From Pseudoduganella namucuonensis (GTDB lineage: Bacteria; Pseudomonadota; Gammaproteobacteria; Burkholderiales; Burkholderiaceae_D), in assembly GCF_900116645.1 (NCBI RefSeq), contig NZ_FPBO01000008.1, positions 124,001-188,000 of the forward strand: a stretch of 64,000 bases of DNA, read 5' to 3'. Shown here one piece after another: positions 52,814 to 61,867 of this stretch (position 1 is its first letter; each line of letters starts with the position of its first letter). The position numbers and the translations under genes are program-made. Below the pieces are notes generated by a model, which saw only the letters and a program-made list of their open reading frames with translations, was not told where the DNA came from and searched no databases.

Positions 52814-52909
52814 AGTGCCTGGTTCGCGGTACGCGAGCCTGGTACCAAGTCGGCGGCGGCCCAGTGCCAAGCTCGAAAAAAACGCGAACCCGGCACCTGT
52901 CTGGGCACT
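52814..52909. repeat. intergenic inverted-repeat element (REP-like)
   Basis: AGTGCCTGGTTCGCG at 52814-52828 is mirrored by CGCGAACCCGGCAC at 52883-52896, followed by GGGCACT at 52903-52909. An inner imperfect dyad GGTTCGCGGTACGCGAGCC also sits in the left arm. Mobile REP/BIME-type elements of this size and GTGCC-rich composition occur between genes of this bacterial group; only one copy is in the window, so this assignment is tentative. Confidence 0.45.
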
Positions 52910-53340
52910 GGACATCCCGCAGCGCGGCTAATGCGCGGGCGGCCACTTTCGCATTCTACGAAGGGTGGCGCTACGTGGCGCCGCGCTGGGCGGCGCTCGC
53001 CCAGTTTGCCTAACCCTCTCTTCGGCATGCCGGGCGTGCACCGGCGTCTTCGTGCCACTCCCTCCAGCCACACCACGTCCAGCTTGAAGAGCATGGGCAG
53101 GTCCCCCCATCAATGCGAGAACTCGCGCGGGCTCATGGCGGGCGCATCGACAGCCAGGTCTTGTTTCCGGAATCCGAAGTCCTCCCAACGCCTGCCTTTC
53201 GCAGTGCGGCAAAAATCCAATTTGTCATGCGCTGCAATGCAAGAGCTTCTTCGAGCATTCAGCGCATCATTCATGCATGCAACGAAGCAAGTTGTGCCAG
53301 CGCTTCAAGCGCCAGCTCTCCACTAAACCAGGAAATCACG
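52910..53340. other. 431-nt region before the TonB receptor, no gene supported
   Basis: It holds the leader and promoter of the catabolic cluster. The receptor frame is open upstream of its start, but that stretch has no signal peptide and poor start signals. Composition shifts from very GC-rich to lower GC at about 53.1-53.2 kb by eye. No confident promoter boxes. Confidence 0.45.
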
Positions 53341-55674
53341 ATGCTGAATAACAAAAAACGAACTGATGGCAGGACCGTCATATGGGCGGGAGCGCTAGTG
53401 CCATTTGTGCTGGGCATGCAGGCGGCGTATGGGCAAGAGGCCGATGCCGCGATGCCGGAAACTGTGGCGCCGGCGGGCAAGTCGGGCAGTCCCGCTTTGC
53501 CCGATAAGATCGAGCAAGTCATCATTACCGCCGAGAAGCGCAGTGTGAACATACAGAATGCACCGCTCTCCGTTACCGCGATCAGTGGTGAAAATCTTCA
53601 AAAATCCAATATCACTGCGCTTAATGGGCTCAATGGCCAGGTTCCCGGCATGTCGATTGCAAAGAGCAGCGGCTACGAAACGGTGGTGACCATGCGCGGC
53701 GTCGGTTCCGAAACGCCAGAGAGCGCCTATGCCACCGCGCCGGGCGTGTCGTTGCACGTGGACGGTGTCTACATCGCCAACAGTATCTCGCTGGACCAAA
53801 GCCTGTTCGACCTTGACCGGATCGAAGTCCTGCGCGGTCCGCAGGGCACCCTGTTCGGTCAAAGCTCCACCGGCGGCACCATCAATCTGATCTCCAAGCA
53901 GCCCGAGCTGAACGACTTCGGCGGCAGTGCCGACCTTAGCGCCGGCAATTACAAGCTGCGGCAAGGGCGTGTGGCGCTCAACATTCCGATCGGCGAAACG
54001 GTCGCTGTACGCGGTTCGGCACAAAAAAACGACCACGACGGCTTCGCCAGGTCGACCTACGGTTTCGGCCTCGACGAGTTGCATGACGCCAGTGGCAAGC
54101 TGGCCATGATGTGGAAGCCAAACGCCGATTTCTCGGCCATCCTGACCGGCCAGTGGTACCGCGCCAACCAAAACGGCGCGGAGCAGAAAAACATCCTCGA
54201 TCCCGAACCTGATCCACGCACCGTCACTCAGGACTACGCGAGCACATTCAAACTCGCCGCCGATTTGTACCACTTGAACCTGGTCTACAACCTGCCGTGG
54301 GCGACATTCAAGTCCATCACCAGTTATCAGACGCTTGATCATAAACAACATATGAATGGCGCGCGCCTGGATTTCGCCACCCTCGGCGTCTATGACGATG
54401 TCGCTGCGTGGAACACCAAGCTGCAAAACTTTACCCAGGAGTTCGACCTGCAATCGCAACCTGGCGGCAAAGTCGACTGGGTCACCGGCCTGTTTATCAT
54501 GAAACAGCGCAGCAACCAGTACGTGCTCGAATACAGCGGAAAAGACCTGGCGCGCGAGCACATCGTCCCGGCCGACAACGCCACCAGCTTGCCTGCCAAT
54601 CTGAAGTATGCGGAGAACACGACGGTTCACCGTACTTCGTGGGCCCCGTTTTTCCAGACCACCTACCACGTCACAGACCACCTGCGTCTGACCGGCGGCG
54701 CGCGCTACAACAGTGACGCGACCAAGGGCGACCGTGGCACCTACTTCAATCTTTATGGCCCTCCCGGCAAGATCAATTACAGCAGCGGCAAGCCGACGGG
54801 CAAACTGGCGATCGATTATGACCTGCTTCCACAGAGCATGATCTATGCCAATGTCACGCGCGGCTACAAGCCCGGTGGCGACAACGCCAATAGCGATCCA
54901 CTGATGGTGCCGCGCGCATTCAAGCCGGAGACCATTACAGCGTATGAACTCGGTTCGAAAAACAGATTCCTGGACAATACGCTGCGCCTGAATTTCTCGG
55001 CCTTCCTGAACGACTACCGGAACATGCAATACCTAGCGGTCGATCCAGTGCCCTACCAAGGCGGTATTGGCAACATTCCACGTACCCGTATCTATGGACT
55101 GGAAGCCGAAGCCTCGTGGCTCACGCTGGCCAATCGCCTCCGCATGAATGCCAACCTGACCGTTATGCGCGGCCTGGTGGTCGGCGACTACAAGACGCTG
55201 GATGCGGCCGGTGTCGCCAATGCGGTCGCGGCGACGCCGATCTGTGCCGGTTATTACGGCTTCCCCGGCCCAAGCCGCGCCTGTGAAGCGGCGATAGCCG
55301 CGCAGGCCAGTAACGTGAAAGGCAATTCGACGCCGAAGACACCGAAATACCAGGGTTCGATTAACGGAAGTTACAAGTTCCTGTCCGAACACGGCGTGCT
55401 GACCTCGCGCGCCGAGTATGTCTACCGCGGTGCCTTTGTCTATCGCGTCTTCAATAACGGCGCGCTCGATCATGTCGCTTCCTATGGCTTGGTCAACCTG
55501 AATTTCGACTATCAGCCGAACGACAGCAATGTTCGTTACTCCGTGGCCGTGTCAAATTTGCGCAATAAGGCAGGCATCAACTCGCGCTATACCGATCCTT
55601 ACGGTATCGGCCAGACCAGCAACGAGTACATCGCTCCGCGCCAGGTCATTGCCACCATCGGCTATAGCTTCTGA
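53341..55674 (+). CDS. TonB-dependent receptor of the RutA-like cluster
   Basis: 777 residues from ATG 53341 (AGGAAAT upstream). Signal peptide (VIWAGALVPFVLGMQAAYGQ). TonB box/plug: IEQVIITAEKRSVNIQNAP, LNGLNGQVPGMSIAKSSGYE, DLDRIEVLRGPQGTLFGQSS, TGGTINLISKQPEL. The barrel ends NEYIAPRQVIATIGYSF with the terminal Phe needed for outer-membrane assembly. It is the first gene of a same-strand run that continues with MFS, RutA-like and RutB-like genes, so it most likely imports the substrate of that pathway. Use of TonB-driven import implies a ligand too large or too scarce for porins. Base composition is visibly less GC-rich than the DUF885 gene before it. Confidence 0.9.
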   Translation: MLNNKKRTDGRTVIWAGALVPFVLGMQAAYGQEADAAMPETVAPAGKSGSPALPDKIEQVIITAEKRSVNIQNAPLSVTAISGENLQKSNITALNGLNGQVPGMSIAKSSGYETVVTMRGVGSETPESAYATAPGVSLHVDGVYIANSISLDQSLFDLDRIEVLRGPQGTLFGQSSTGGTINLISKQPELNDFGGSADLSAGNYKLRQGRVALNIPIGETVAVRGSAQKNDHDGFARSTYGFGLDELHDASGKLAMMWKPNADFSAILTGQWYRANQNGAEQKNILDPEPDPRTVTQDYASTFKLAADLYHLNLVYNLPWATFKSITSYQTLDHKQHMNGARLDFATLGVYDDVAAWNTKLQNFTQEFDLQSQPGGKVDWVTGLFIMKQRSNQYVLEYSGKDLAREHIVPADNATSLPANLKYAENTTVHRTSWAPFFQTTYHVTDHLRLTGGARYNSDATKGDRGTYFNLYGPPGKINYSSGKPTGKLAIDYDLLPQSMIYANVTRGYKPGGDNANSDPLMVPRAFKPETITAYELGSKNRFLDNTLRLNFSAFLNDYRNMQYLAVDPVPYQGGIGNIPRTRIYGLEAEASWLTLANRLRMNANLTVMRGLVVGDYKTLDAAGVANAVAATPICAGYYGFPGPSRACEAAIAAQASNVKGNSTPKTPKYQGSINGSYKFLSEHGVLTSRAEYVYRGAFVYRVFNNGALDHVASYGLVNLNFDYQPNDSNVRYSVAVSNLRNKAGINSRYTDPYGIGQTSNEYIAPRQVIATIGYSF

Positions 55675-55730
55675 CGCAACCGGCAGGTTGGCGGCAACCT
55701 GTTGGGAATGATCCGGTAGAGGGAAATCGC

Positions 55731-57008
55731 ATGAAAAATACTTATAGCAAGGTTTATCAACTGAGCATGCTCGCGCTCCTGAGCACGATCTATTTTTTGA
55801 TCACGGCGGCGACCTTCACTTCGTTGGGCGTGGTGTTGCCAAGCATGATCAACGAGATGCAATGGAGCTGGTCGAGCGCAGGCCTGGGCTTTACGTTGTT
55901 GGGACTGGCCTGCGGTCTTTCGAGCTACCTACCGGCCATGTTTATTCGCCGGTTGGGGGTGCGCCAGACTTTTTTGCTCGGCGCCTTGATCCTGGCGTCA
56001 GGCTTCGCATTGTTGGCCTGTTGCCATGGCCTGGTGTCTTACCTGGCAGGCATGATTTTGCTCGGGACCGGTTTCAGCTTTGTGGCCACCGTGCCGGGAA
56101 CTTACGTCATCGGCCGGATGTATAAAAATCAGGCGTTCGCGTTTGGTTTCTATTTCACCGTCGGCGGGCTCGGTGGCGTGGTGGGGCCGTTGCTGGTGGT
56201 CCTCGCCACCGACGTGCTGGGCAGCTGGCGCATGCACTGGGAGCTGTGTGGCATCTTCCTGACCGCCGCATGCCTGCTCGCTGCCGCGACCCTGCCGTCG
56301 GGACAGCGCGAACGCGAACATGCGGAATATGTGAGCAATGCCGCAAACCGGGACCAAGGGAGCGCGGTCTACCACACCGATCAGGCCTGGACGGCGCGGC
56401 AAGCGATGGGCACCTGGCAGTTCTATGCGATTGCCGCGGCGTATACCACCTTTCTGCTGGTGGGCATTACCACCAACAGCTTTGCTGTTGCGCACATCAC
56501 GGATCATGGCTTCAGTCCCCAACTGGCCGCCGCATTGCTGAGCGCTGAAGCCCTGATCAACTCCTTCTCGCGTTCGATCGCCGGTATTTTCGGCGAAAAA
56601 ATCGAACCCAAGAAAATGCTCATCAGCAGTCTGCTGTTGATGGTGGGAGGCACGCTTGCACTCAGCGCGGCCGCGTCGTTCCCGATGCTGATTATTTTCG
56701 CCATCGGTGTCGGCGCCGGCTATGGCGCGGCATTCCTGGCCACCAGCGTGCTGCTGTCCAACTACTTCGGACGTGGGCCGTACCTGGAGATTTTCTCTGC
56801 CGTCAATCTGATCTCCACGTTGGCCTGTTTCGGTCCTTTACTTGCCGGCCGGATGAAGGACGACCTGGGAAGTTTTAGCGGGGTGTTTTTGCTGGTTGCG
56901 ATTATTCCAATGATGATTGTGCTGGCTATCCGCTGCTTGAAACCACCGGTAAAGCAACAGGAATTCAGCGACCTGCCGACTAACGTTCAAGGCAACTCCG
57001 GTAGTTAA
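55731..57008 (+). CDS. MFS transporter, OFA/monocarboxylate-like
   Basis: 425 residues with twelve predicted membrane segments. Loop 2-3 reads MFIRRLGVRQTFLLGALILA; other features are GTGFSFVATVPGTYVIGRMY, FYFTVGGLGGVVGPLLVVLA and, in the second half, LISSLLLMVGGTLALSAAAS. The GWYFxxxG-like features of sugar MFS permeases are absent; overall it resembles the oxalate/formate and monocarboxylate antiporter branch. Start ATG 55731 follows AGAGGGAAA. Located 57 nt after the receptor stop and 36 nt before the monooxygenase. Inferred role: inner-membrane uptake of the imported compound or export of a carboxylate product. Confidence 0.88.
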   Translation: MKNTYSKVYQLSMLALLSTIYFLITAATFTSLGVVLPSMINEMQWSWSSAGLGFTLLGLACGLSSYLPAMFIRRLGVRQTFLLGALILASGFALLACCHGLVSYLAGMILLGTGFSFVATVPGTYVIGRMYKNQAFAFGFYFTVGGLGGVVGPLLVVLATDVLGSWRMHWELCGIFLTAACLLAAATLPSGQREREHAEYVSNAANRDQGSAVYHTDQAWTARQAMGTWQFYAIAAAYTTFLLVGITTNSFAVAHITDHGFSPQLAAALLSAEALINSFSRSIAGIFGEKIEPKKMLISSLLLMVGGTLALSAAASFPMLIIFAIGVGAGYGAAFLATSVLLSNYFGRGPYLEIFSAVNLISTLACFGPLLAGRMKDDLGSFSGVFLLVAIIPMMIVLAIRCLKPPVKQQEFSDLPTNVQGNSGS

Positions 57009-57043
57009 ACCGTCATCGTATTTATCAGTGAGGAATCATAGAA

Positions 57044-58102
57044 ATGGAATGCTCTAAAGAGTTCGGTGTTTTTCTTCCCATCGCCAAAGGCGGATGGATC
57101 ATTTCCCGCAACACGCCACTGCTGGACGCCTCGTATCAGCAAAACCGGGAAGCCGCCATCCTGGCAGACGAGATTGGCCTTGATTTCATCATGTCGATGG
57201 CCAAGTGGCGTGGATTTGGCGGCGATACGCAGCACTGGGATGCTTCGCTGGATTCGGTGACGATGATGGCGGGGATTGCCGAGGCCACACGGCACGCCCG
57301 TATCATCGCGACTATGCATGCGGGTTTGCATAATCCCGCGGTGGTCGCCAAGATGATCAGCACGCTTGACCAGATCAGCGGTGGACGCGCCGGCCTGAAT
57401 ATCGTCTCCGGTTCGTTCAAGGATGAATTCGAACAGATGGGCGCATGGGATGCGTCGCTGGACCATGACGAGCGCTACGCGATGACGTCGGAATGGACCA
57501 GCCTCATCAAAATGCTCTGGTCCGAGCCGCGCGTCAGCTGCGACGGCAAATTCTTTACGTTGAAAGACTGCATCTCGGATCCTAAGCCGGTCAGCAAGCC
57601 GCGTCCCTTCCTGGTGTGTGCCGGCCAATCGGAGCGTGGTCTGCGATTTAGTGTGCGCAATACCGATGCCTGCTTTATCGGGGGCAAGGATGACGAGGAA
57701 ACCCGCAAAATCAGCTTGCGGGCCAAAGCCCTGGCGCAGGAGTTGAATACGTCGATCAAGACGTTTTGCATGTCCACCGTGATTTGCGCAGACACCGACG
57801 CCGAGGCCGCCGCGCTTGCCGAACATTATCGCGCGGGTCTCGATGTCGACGCGGTCAAGGGCATGATGCGCAGCTTTGGCGTCGATGTCGGCGGGCAGAA
57901 CAACGCCATGGTCGAGCGTGCCAATAATGCCTTCATGACGCATACCACCATCGGCAATCCGGCGGCGTGCCGTAGCCAGTTGTCGGCGTTGCTGCGTAAC
58001 TGCGAGCTCGATGGGGTGATGCTGATTTTTCCGGAATATGCGGCAGGCCTGACACGTTTCGGGCGGGATGTTCTGCCGCAACTTCGCGCCGAGTTCGCAT
58101 GA
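57044..58102 (+). CDS. RutA-like flavin-dependent monooxygenase (LLM class)
   Basis: 352 residues, bacterial luciferase-like TIM barrel. Colinear with E. coli RutA: GVFLPIAKGGWIIS, DFIMSMAKWRGFGGDTQHWD, LDSVTMMAGIAEATRHARII, QISGGRAGLNIVSGSFKDEF and EQMGAWDASL, FFTLKDCISDPKPVSKPRPF, LVCAGQSERGL, TTIGNPAACRSQLSALL. RutA opens the uracil ring at the C4-N3 amide through an FMN-N5-peroxide; a matching NVVSGS/QxxQMG flavin site is present here. The cluster lacks RutC, RutD, RutE and RutG, so the substrate is probably a different amide or N-heterocycle. The stop overlaps the next start (ATGA). Reduced flavin should come from the RutF-like protein encoded at 60100. Confidence 0.88.
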   Translation: MECSKEFGVFLPIAKGGWIISRNTPLLDASYQQNREAAILADEIGLDFIMSMAKWRGFGGDTQHWDASLDSVTMMAGIAEATRHARIIATMHAGLHNPAVVAKMISTLDQISGGRAGLNIVSGSFKDEFEQMGAWDASLDHDERYAMTSEWTSLIKMLWSEPRVSCDGKFFTLKDCISDPKPVSKPRPFLVCAGQSERGLRFSVRNTDACFIGGKDDEETRKISLRAKALAQELNTSIKTFCMSTVICADTDAEAAALAEHYRAGLDVDAVKGMMRSFGVDVGGQNNAMVERANNAFMTHTTIGNPAACRSQLSALLRNCELDGVMLIFPEYAAGLTRFGRDVLPQLRAEFA

Positions 58103-58746
58103 CGCCGTCCCCGTTGGATGATTTGCTCGCGCCAGGCGGAGTGGCGCTATGCGTGATCGATATACAGGTCGATTTCGCAGCGCCGGATGGGGCGTTGGCT
58201 CGCATGGGCGTACCGGTTGAACAAGCCGCCGCCGCGATCGGAAACGCCGCCCGGCTGGTCAGCGCGGCCCGCGGCGCCGGTGTGCCGATATTTTTTGCCG
58301 GATTGAAGACCGATCCGACAACTGATTCGGCGGCCTGGATCAAGTGGATGCGCTACCGCAACGTCGATCCGGATGCGGCCTATGCGGTATGCCGCGATGG
58401 TTCAGGCGGGGAGTGTTTTTATCAGGTGCTGCCACAGGGCTGCGACAAGATCGTATGGAAGCAGCGTTATAGCGCGTTCGTTGGAACCGACTTCGACTCC
58501 CGGCTGCGCGATCTGCGGGTCGACACGCTGGTCATTTGCGGGTTGAGCACCGAATGTTGCGTTGACTCGACGGTGCGCGACGCGTTCCAGCGGGACTGGC
58601 TGGTGGTCGTGGCGGGTGACGCCTGCGCGGCCTATCGTGACGATTTCCATGTCCATACACTGGAAGTGTTGGCGGAGAACTTCGCAGCCATTCTCGATAC
58701 GGATGAAATCGTCGCGCAGTGGGAACGACAAACGATAAAAGGATAG
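58099..58746 (+). CDS. isochorismatase-family cysteine hydrolase, RutB-like
   Basis: 215 residues overlapping the RutA-like stop by 4 nt. Catalytic triad positions of the family are visible: Asp in CVIDIQVDFAAPDG, Lys in KIVWKQRYSAFVG, and Cys in LVICGLSTECCVDSTVRDAF. RutB hydrolyses the ureidoacrylate made by RutA. By analogy this enzyme probably hydrolyses the amide or ureido group of the ring-opened product. Other possibilities are nicotinamidase-like or N-carbamoyl activities. Coupled translation with the monooxygenase argues for consecutive steps. Confidence 0.88.
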   Translation: MTPSPLDDLLAPGGVALCVIDIQVDFAAPDGALARMGVPVEQAAAAIGNAARLVSAARGAGVPIFFAGLKTDPTTDSAAWIKWMRYRNVDPDAAYAVCRDGSGGECFYQVLPQGCDKIVWKQRYSAFVGTDFDSRLRDLRVDTLVICGLSTECCVDSTVRDAFQRDWLVVVAGDACAAYRDDFHVHTLEVLAENFAAILDTDEIVAQWERQTIKG

Positions 58747-58750
58747 GACC

Positions 58751-60076
58751 ATGGCATCGAATTTCAATGCTCATCAACAGCCAGCTTCACAGTTATATCG
58801 GATTTCCGCCGAAGAAAAAGCCCAGATAGACGCCGCCATTGATAGTGAGGAATTGACAGATCTGGCACTGGAACTTGGCAATATTCCCAGCCGTTCCGGC
58901 GAAGAGGGTGCCGCGGCACGCTATGTCTTCGACTGGATGCGGCGCGAAGGATTTAAGCCGCGCGCAGTGGGCGCCACGCCAGAGCGGCCGAATATCATTG
59001 GCGAGTATGGTGGACGCGGCAATGCAGCCAACCTGCTTTTTACCGCGCATCTCGACACGGAAAGCCCGGCGTTTTCCGCCCAGCTCGACGATTACAAATA
59101 TCGTCCCGAGACGGTTCAGCAAAAGGAGTGGACGCGGTGCTGGCTGCAGGATAATCGCCTGCACGGCTATCCCATCGCAAATGATCGCGGCCCGATGAGC
59201 TGCTTTCTCATCGCCGCCAAAGCCTTGCGCAAGACTGGCATTGAGCTTGCTGGGCGGCTTTATCTGACCGCATGCCCGGGGGAGATTGGACCGGAGCCGA
59301 TCGAGGAATACCAGGGTATCGGCTATCTGGGCAAGGACATTGGCGCCCATTATCTGTTCCATCATGGCGGCATCGCGGCCGATTATGCCATCGCCGCCGA
59401 AGGTACCGATTACGGTATCACGTGGAAGGGCTGCGGTTACGTGCTATTCCGTATACGCCTGCTGGGCCAAAGCACCTTTACGCCGGCGCTCGCCCACCAT
59501 GCCGATCTGGCATCGCATCCCAACCCGATCTATCGGATCGGCAGGCTGATCGAAGCGTTGCACGGCTGGGCTGGCGACTATGAAGTGCGCTATCGCGACG
59601 AGAGCGAAGGCGGCATATCGATTCCGAAGGTGCAAATCGATGCCATCCGGGGCGGTGTGCCACATACCTTTGGCAGTGGCAGCGAGATATGCGGGCTCTA
59701 TCTGGAGGTGGGCCTGACCGCACGGCAGACGGTGGCGCCGGTGTTGCGCGAGTTGCAAACGCTGCTGGGTAGCCTGGACCTTGGCGAGTTTGACATCAGC
59801 CCGCTGGTGGTGCGCCATGGCTATGAGGCCGACCGCGATGCCGTCGCACCGCTGGTTGCCGCCATTGGCAGCGCCACCGAGGGCGTTCTTGGACATGCGC
59901 TGAAGCGCGCCGATCCGATTTATTCAAGCATGTGGCGCGATCACAATGTCTTCAATATGCAGCGCATTCCGGCCGTCACCTGTGGCATTCCGCGGGTGTT
60001 GCCAACCCCGGATGATCTGGTCCGCAGTGCAAAAATCTATGCGCTGACCGCACTGGCCATTTGTGGCCGTGCCTAA
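58751..60076 (+). CDS. M20-family metallopeptidase/amidohydrolase
   Basis: 441 residues, 4 nt after the isochorismatase stop. Zinc-site landmarks: HLD in LLFTAHLDTES, bridging Asp in IANDRGPMSCFLIAAKALR (in place of the usual GxxDxKG), Glu region in TACPGEIGPEP, and a distal His in SSMWRDHNVFNM. The dimerisation-lid part includes SQSTF-like GQSTFTPALAHHADLASHPN. M20 enzymes deacylate or decarbamoylate amino-acid derivatives. In this context it may release an amino acid or acyl group from the product of the RutA/RutB-like steps. No signal peptide, hence cytoplasmic. The divergent motif around ND-RGP suggests a subfamily of its own. Confidence 0.85.
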   Translation: MASNFNAHQQPASQLYRISAEEKAQIDAAIDSEELTDLALELGNIPSRSGEEGAAARYVFDWMRREGFKPRAVGATPERPNIIGEYGGRGNAANLLFTAHLDTESPAFSAQLDDYKYRPETVQQKEWTRCWLQDNRLHGYPIANDRGPMSCFLIAAKALRKTGIELAGRLYLTACPGEIGPEPIEEYQGIGYLGKDIGAHYLFHHGGIAADYAIAAEGTDYGITWKGCGYVLFRIRLLGQSTFTPALAHHADLASHPNPIYRIGRLIEALHGWAGDYEVRYRDESEGGISIPKVQIDAIRGGVPHTFGSGSEICGLYLEVGLTARQTVAPVLRELQTLLGSLDLGEFDISPLVVRHGYEADRDAVAPLVAAIGSATEGVLGHALKRADPIYSSMWRDHNVFNMQRIPAVTCGIPRVLPTPDDLVRSAKIYALTALAICGRA

Positions 60077-60099
60077 CTCAATAACAGGAATCTTAGCTA

Positions 60100-60624
60100 A
60101 TGAAAACCGCATTGACTTCGCCGGGCCCGGTGGCCGCAGAGCCTGGAACGTTCGAATCGAAAGAACAAACCACGCAGTGGCGCCAGGCCATGGCGGAATT
60201 TCCCTCGGGCCTGACCATCGTCACGACCATGGACAATGAGCGCCCCTCAGGCACCACGGTCAGTGCATTTTGCAGCCTGTCGTTGCGGCCGCGACTGCTG
60301 CTGGTATGCCTCGACCTGCGCAGCAATACCCTCAAGGCCATTAATGAAACCGGCAGATTCGCCGTCAATATTCTTTCAGCACAGGCACAGCCGCTGGCAT
60401 TGAAGTTCGGGGTGAAAGAAGGCGACAAGTTTGCGGACGTGGATTACCAGGTCGGCGATCTGGGTTGTCCACTGCTATCGGACTGTTGCGCCAACATCGA
60501 GTGCCATGTCCACGCCAGCTATATCGAAGGCGATCACGCTATCCTGATCGGCAAGCCGGCGCTGATCAGGCGTGAGCCAGCGCATCCGGCGCTGGTTTAT
60601 CATCGCGGTGCATTCAACGCCTGA
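60100..60624 (+). CDS. flavin reductase, RutF/HpaC-like
   Basis: 174 residues. Typical flavin-reductase-like domain: WRQAMAEFPSGLTIVTTMDN, RPSGTTVSAFCSLSLRPRLL, LVCLDLRSNTLKAI, GRFAVNILSAQAQPLALKF and, near the end, GDHAILIGKPALIRREPAHP with LVYHRGAF. Such proteins use NAD(P)H to reduce free FMN, which is passed to two-component monooxygenases. It is the natural partner of the RutA-like protein three genes upstream. The gene ends just before a strong bidirectional terminator. Confidence 0.92.
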   Translation: MKTALTSPGPVAAEPGTFESKEQTTQWRQAMAEFPSGLTIVTTMDNERPSGTTVSAFCSLSLRPRLLLVCLDLRSNTLKAINETGRFAVNILSAQAQPLALKFGVKEGDKFADVDYQVGDLGCPLLSDCCANIECHVHASYIEGDHAILIGKPALIRREPAHPALVYHRGAFNA

Positions 60625-60641
60625 ACCGGTATCAACACCAG

Positions 60642-60666
60642 AAAAAGTCGCGGCCCGCGGCTTTTT
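60642..60666. terminator. bidirectional terminator between flavin reductase and AraC gene
   Basis: AAAAAGTCGCG and CGCGGCTTTTT form an 11-bp stem (one T-G pair) with loop GCC, carrying A and T runs at its base so that it can stop both convergent transcripts. Confidence 0.9.
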
Positions 60667-60686
60667 CCGCATTGCAGCCGCCAGCC

Positions 60687-61655
60687 TTAGTTAGCTACTG
60701 GTACTTCCAATAATTTGGTCCGGTACGCGCGTGGCGAGCAGCCATACTCGGCGCTGAAGGCGCGGCTGAAGTAGGCGAGATCGTTGAATCCCCAGTTATA
60801 GCAGATTTCAGAAATCGACAATGAAGCGTTCAGCCGATTCGATAAATCCTTCCTGCATTGCTCCAGCCTGCGCGTGCGTACATATTGACTGAAGCACGTA
60901 TTTGCTTGCGCAAAGATCTTTTGTACATAGCGCGGCGAGACGTTGTGACGGCGCGCCACGCCGGCAAGACTCAGCTCGCAATCGCCCAAGTGCAAATCGA
61001 TCGAATGGCAGATTTCCTGAAAATGCCGTGCATGGCCCAGGTCTTTGCAGTCGTTAAGGGGCGGCAGCATGGCCAGGCTGTAGGTCAACAGTTCAGCCAG
61101 TGCTGTTTCCACCGGGTGGAATGACATCTCGGTGAAACTGCCCATCTGGGCTGCCACCGAGCTGAGAAAATCGGACAGCACGTGATTAATCCCGTGTTGA
61201 CGGGAAATGGTTCCCGCCCGGATGGCCAGCGGATTCAGCAGCCGTTTGTAGAACACTTCATGCGGTATTTCCACCGTCAGAATTTCGAAGTCGCTGTTCA
61301 AATGCAGTTCGACTCTTTCCACCCCGCCCGCACCATACAGGATGTCGCCGACGTCCAGCGCATGCGTTTGCCCGCCAATGCGCAATGTTGCATTTCCTTC
61401 GTGTATCAATGCAATCCACAGGTTGGTGGAACTGGTTCGAGTGGTGGGGTAGTCGCCTACAATGGCTTGCGGCGAACCAGACAACTTGACGAACTGCATC
61501 CCCAGTGGTGAGCGGTTATAGCTGACTTCACCGCGCAGCTCGTCCAGTATGGTTTCCCGCGACATCGACAGGTATACCTTCTGTAATGCATCACGCCAGA
61601 TGCCCTCCCGATGTTCGGTTGCATATGCCGACGTGCGCAAGCTCCAGTTATTCAT
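60687..61655 (-). CDS. AraC-family transcriptional regulator
   Basis: 322 residues from ATG 61655 (GAGGGGAAG upstream). The N-terminal part is an AraC-binding-like sensor: SPLGMQFVKLSGSPQAIVGD, STNLWIALIHEGNATLRIGG, HALDVGDILYGAGGVERVEL. The C-terminal double helix-turn-helix is LAGVARRHNVSPRYVQKIFA, then SLSISEICYNWGFNDLAYFS and RAFSAEYGCSPRAYRT. It converges on the RutA-like operon and is its obvious candidate activator, responding to the substrate or an intermediate. Its operator is not identified. Confidence 0.9.
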   Translation of the reverse strand: MNNWSLRTSAYATEHREGIWRDALQKVYLSMSRETILDELRGEVSYNRSPLGMQFVKLSGSPQAIVGDYPTTRTSSTNLWIALIHEGNATLRIGGQTHALDVGDILYGAGGVERVELHLNSDFEILTVEIPHEVFYKRLLNPLAIRAGTISRQHGINHVLSDFLSSVAAQMGSFTEMSFHPVETALAELLTYSLAMLPPLNDCKDLGHARHFQEICHSIDLHLGDCELSLAGVARRHNVSPRYVQKIFAQANTCFSQYVRTRRLEQCRKDLSNRLNASLSISEICYNWGFNDLAYFSRAFSAEYGCSPRAYRTKLLEVPVAN

Positions 61656-61867
61656 GACTTCCCCTCAGAGAACACTACTTTTAGTTGAGCAAATTCCGTG
61701 CCCAACAGCAAAGGCCTGTGCGCCCGTGGTTTGGGGATGCATTCGGGGACGCTCGCCCCAGTTTCGTGCGGAGCGCACAATGATGTGGCGAGAGTGTAGT
61801 GATGTTTTATGCTGCGTTCGCCGGCATGGCCAGCTCGTCAACGAGGGGGCGACGCGCGCATGCAGCG

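Noticed and set aside
52928..53212. Minus-strand protein before the TonB receptor
   Set aside because: Arg/Ala/Pro-rich translation without ribosome site or family resemblance, in a region where the plus strand holds the cluster leader.
57044..60624. Canonical rut uracil-catabolism operon
   Set aside because: RutC, RutD, RutE and RutG are missing, the order differs, and an M20 enzyme plus TonB receptor are present, so only the chemistry is similar.
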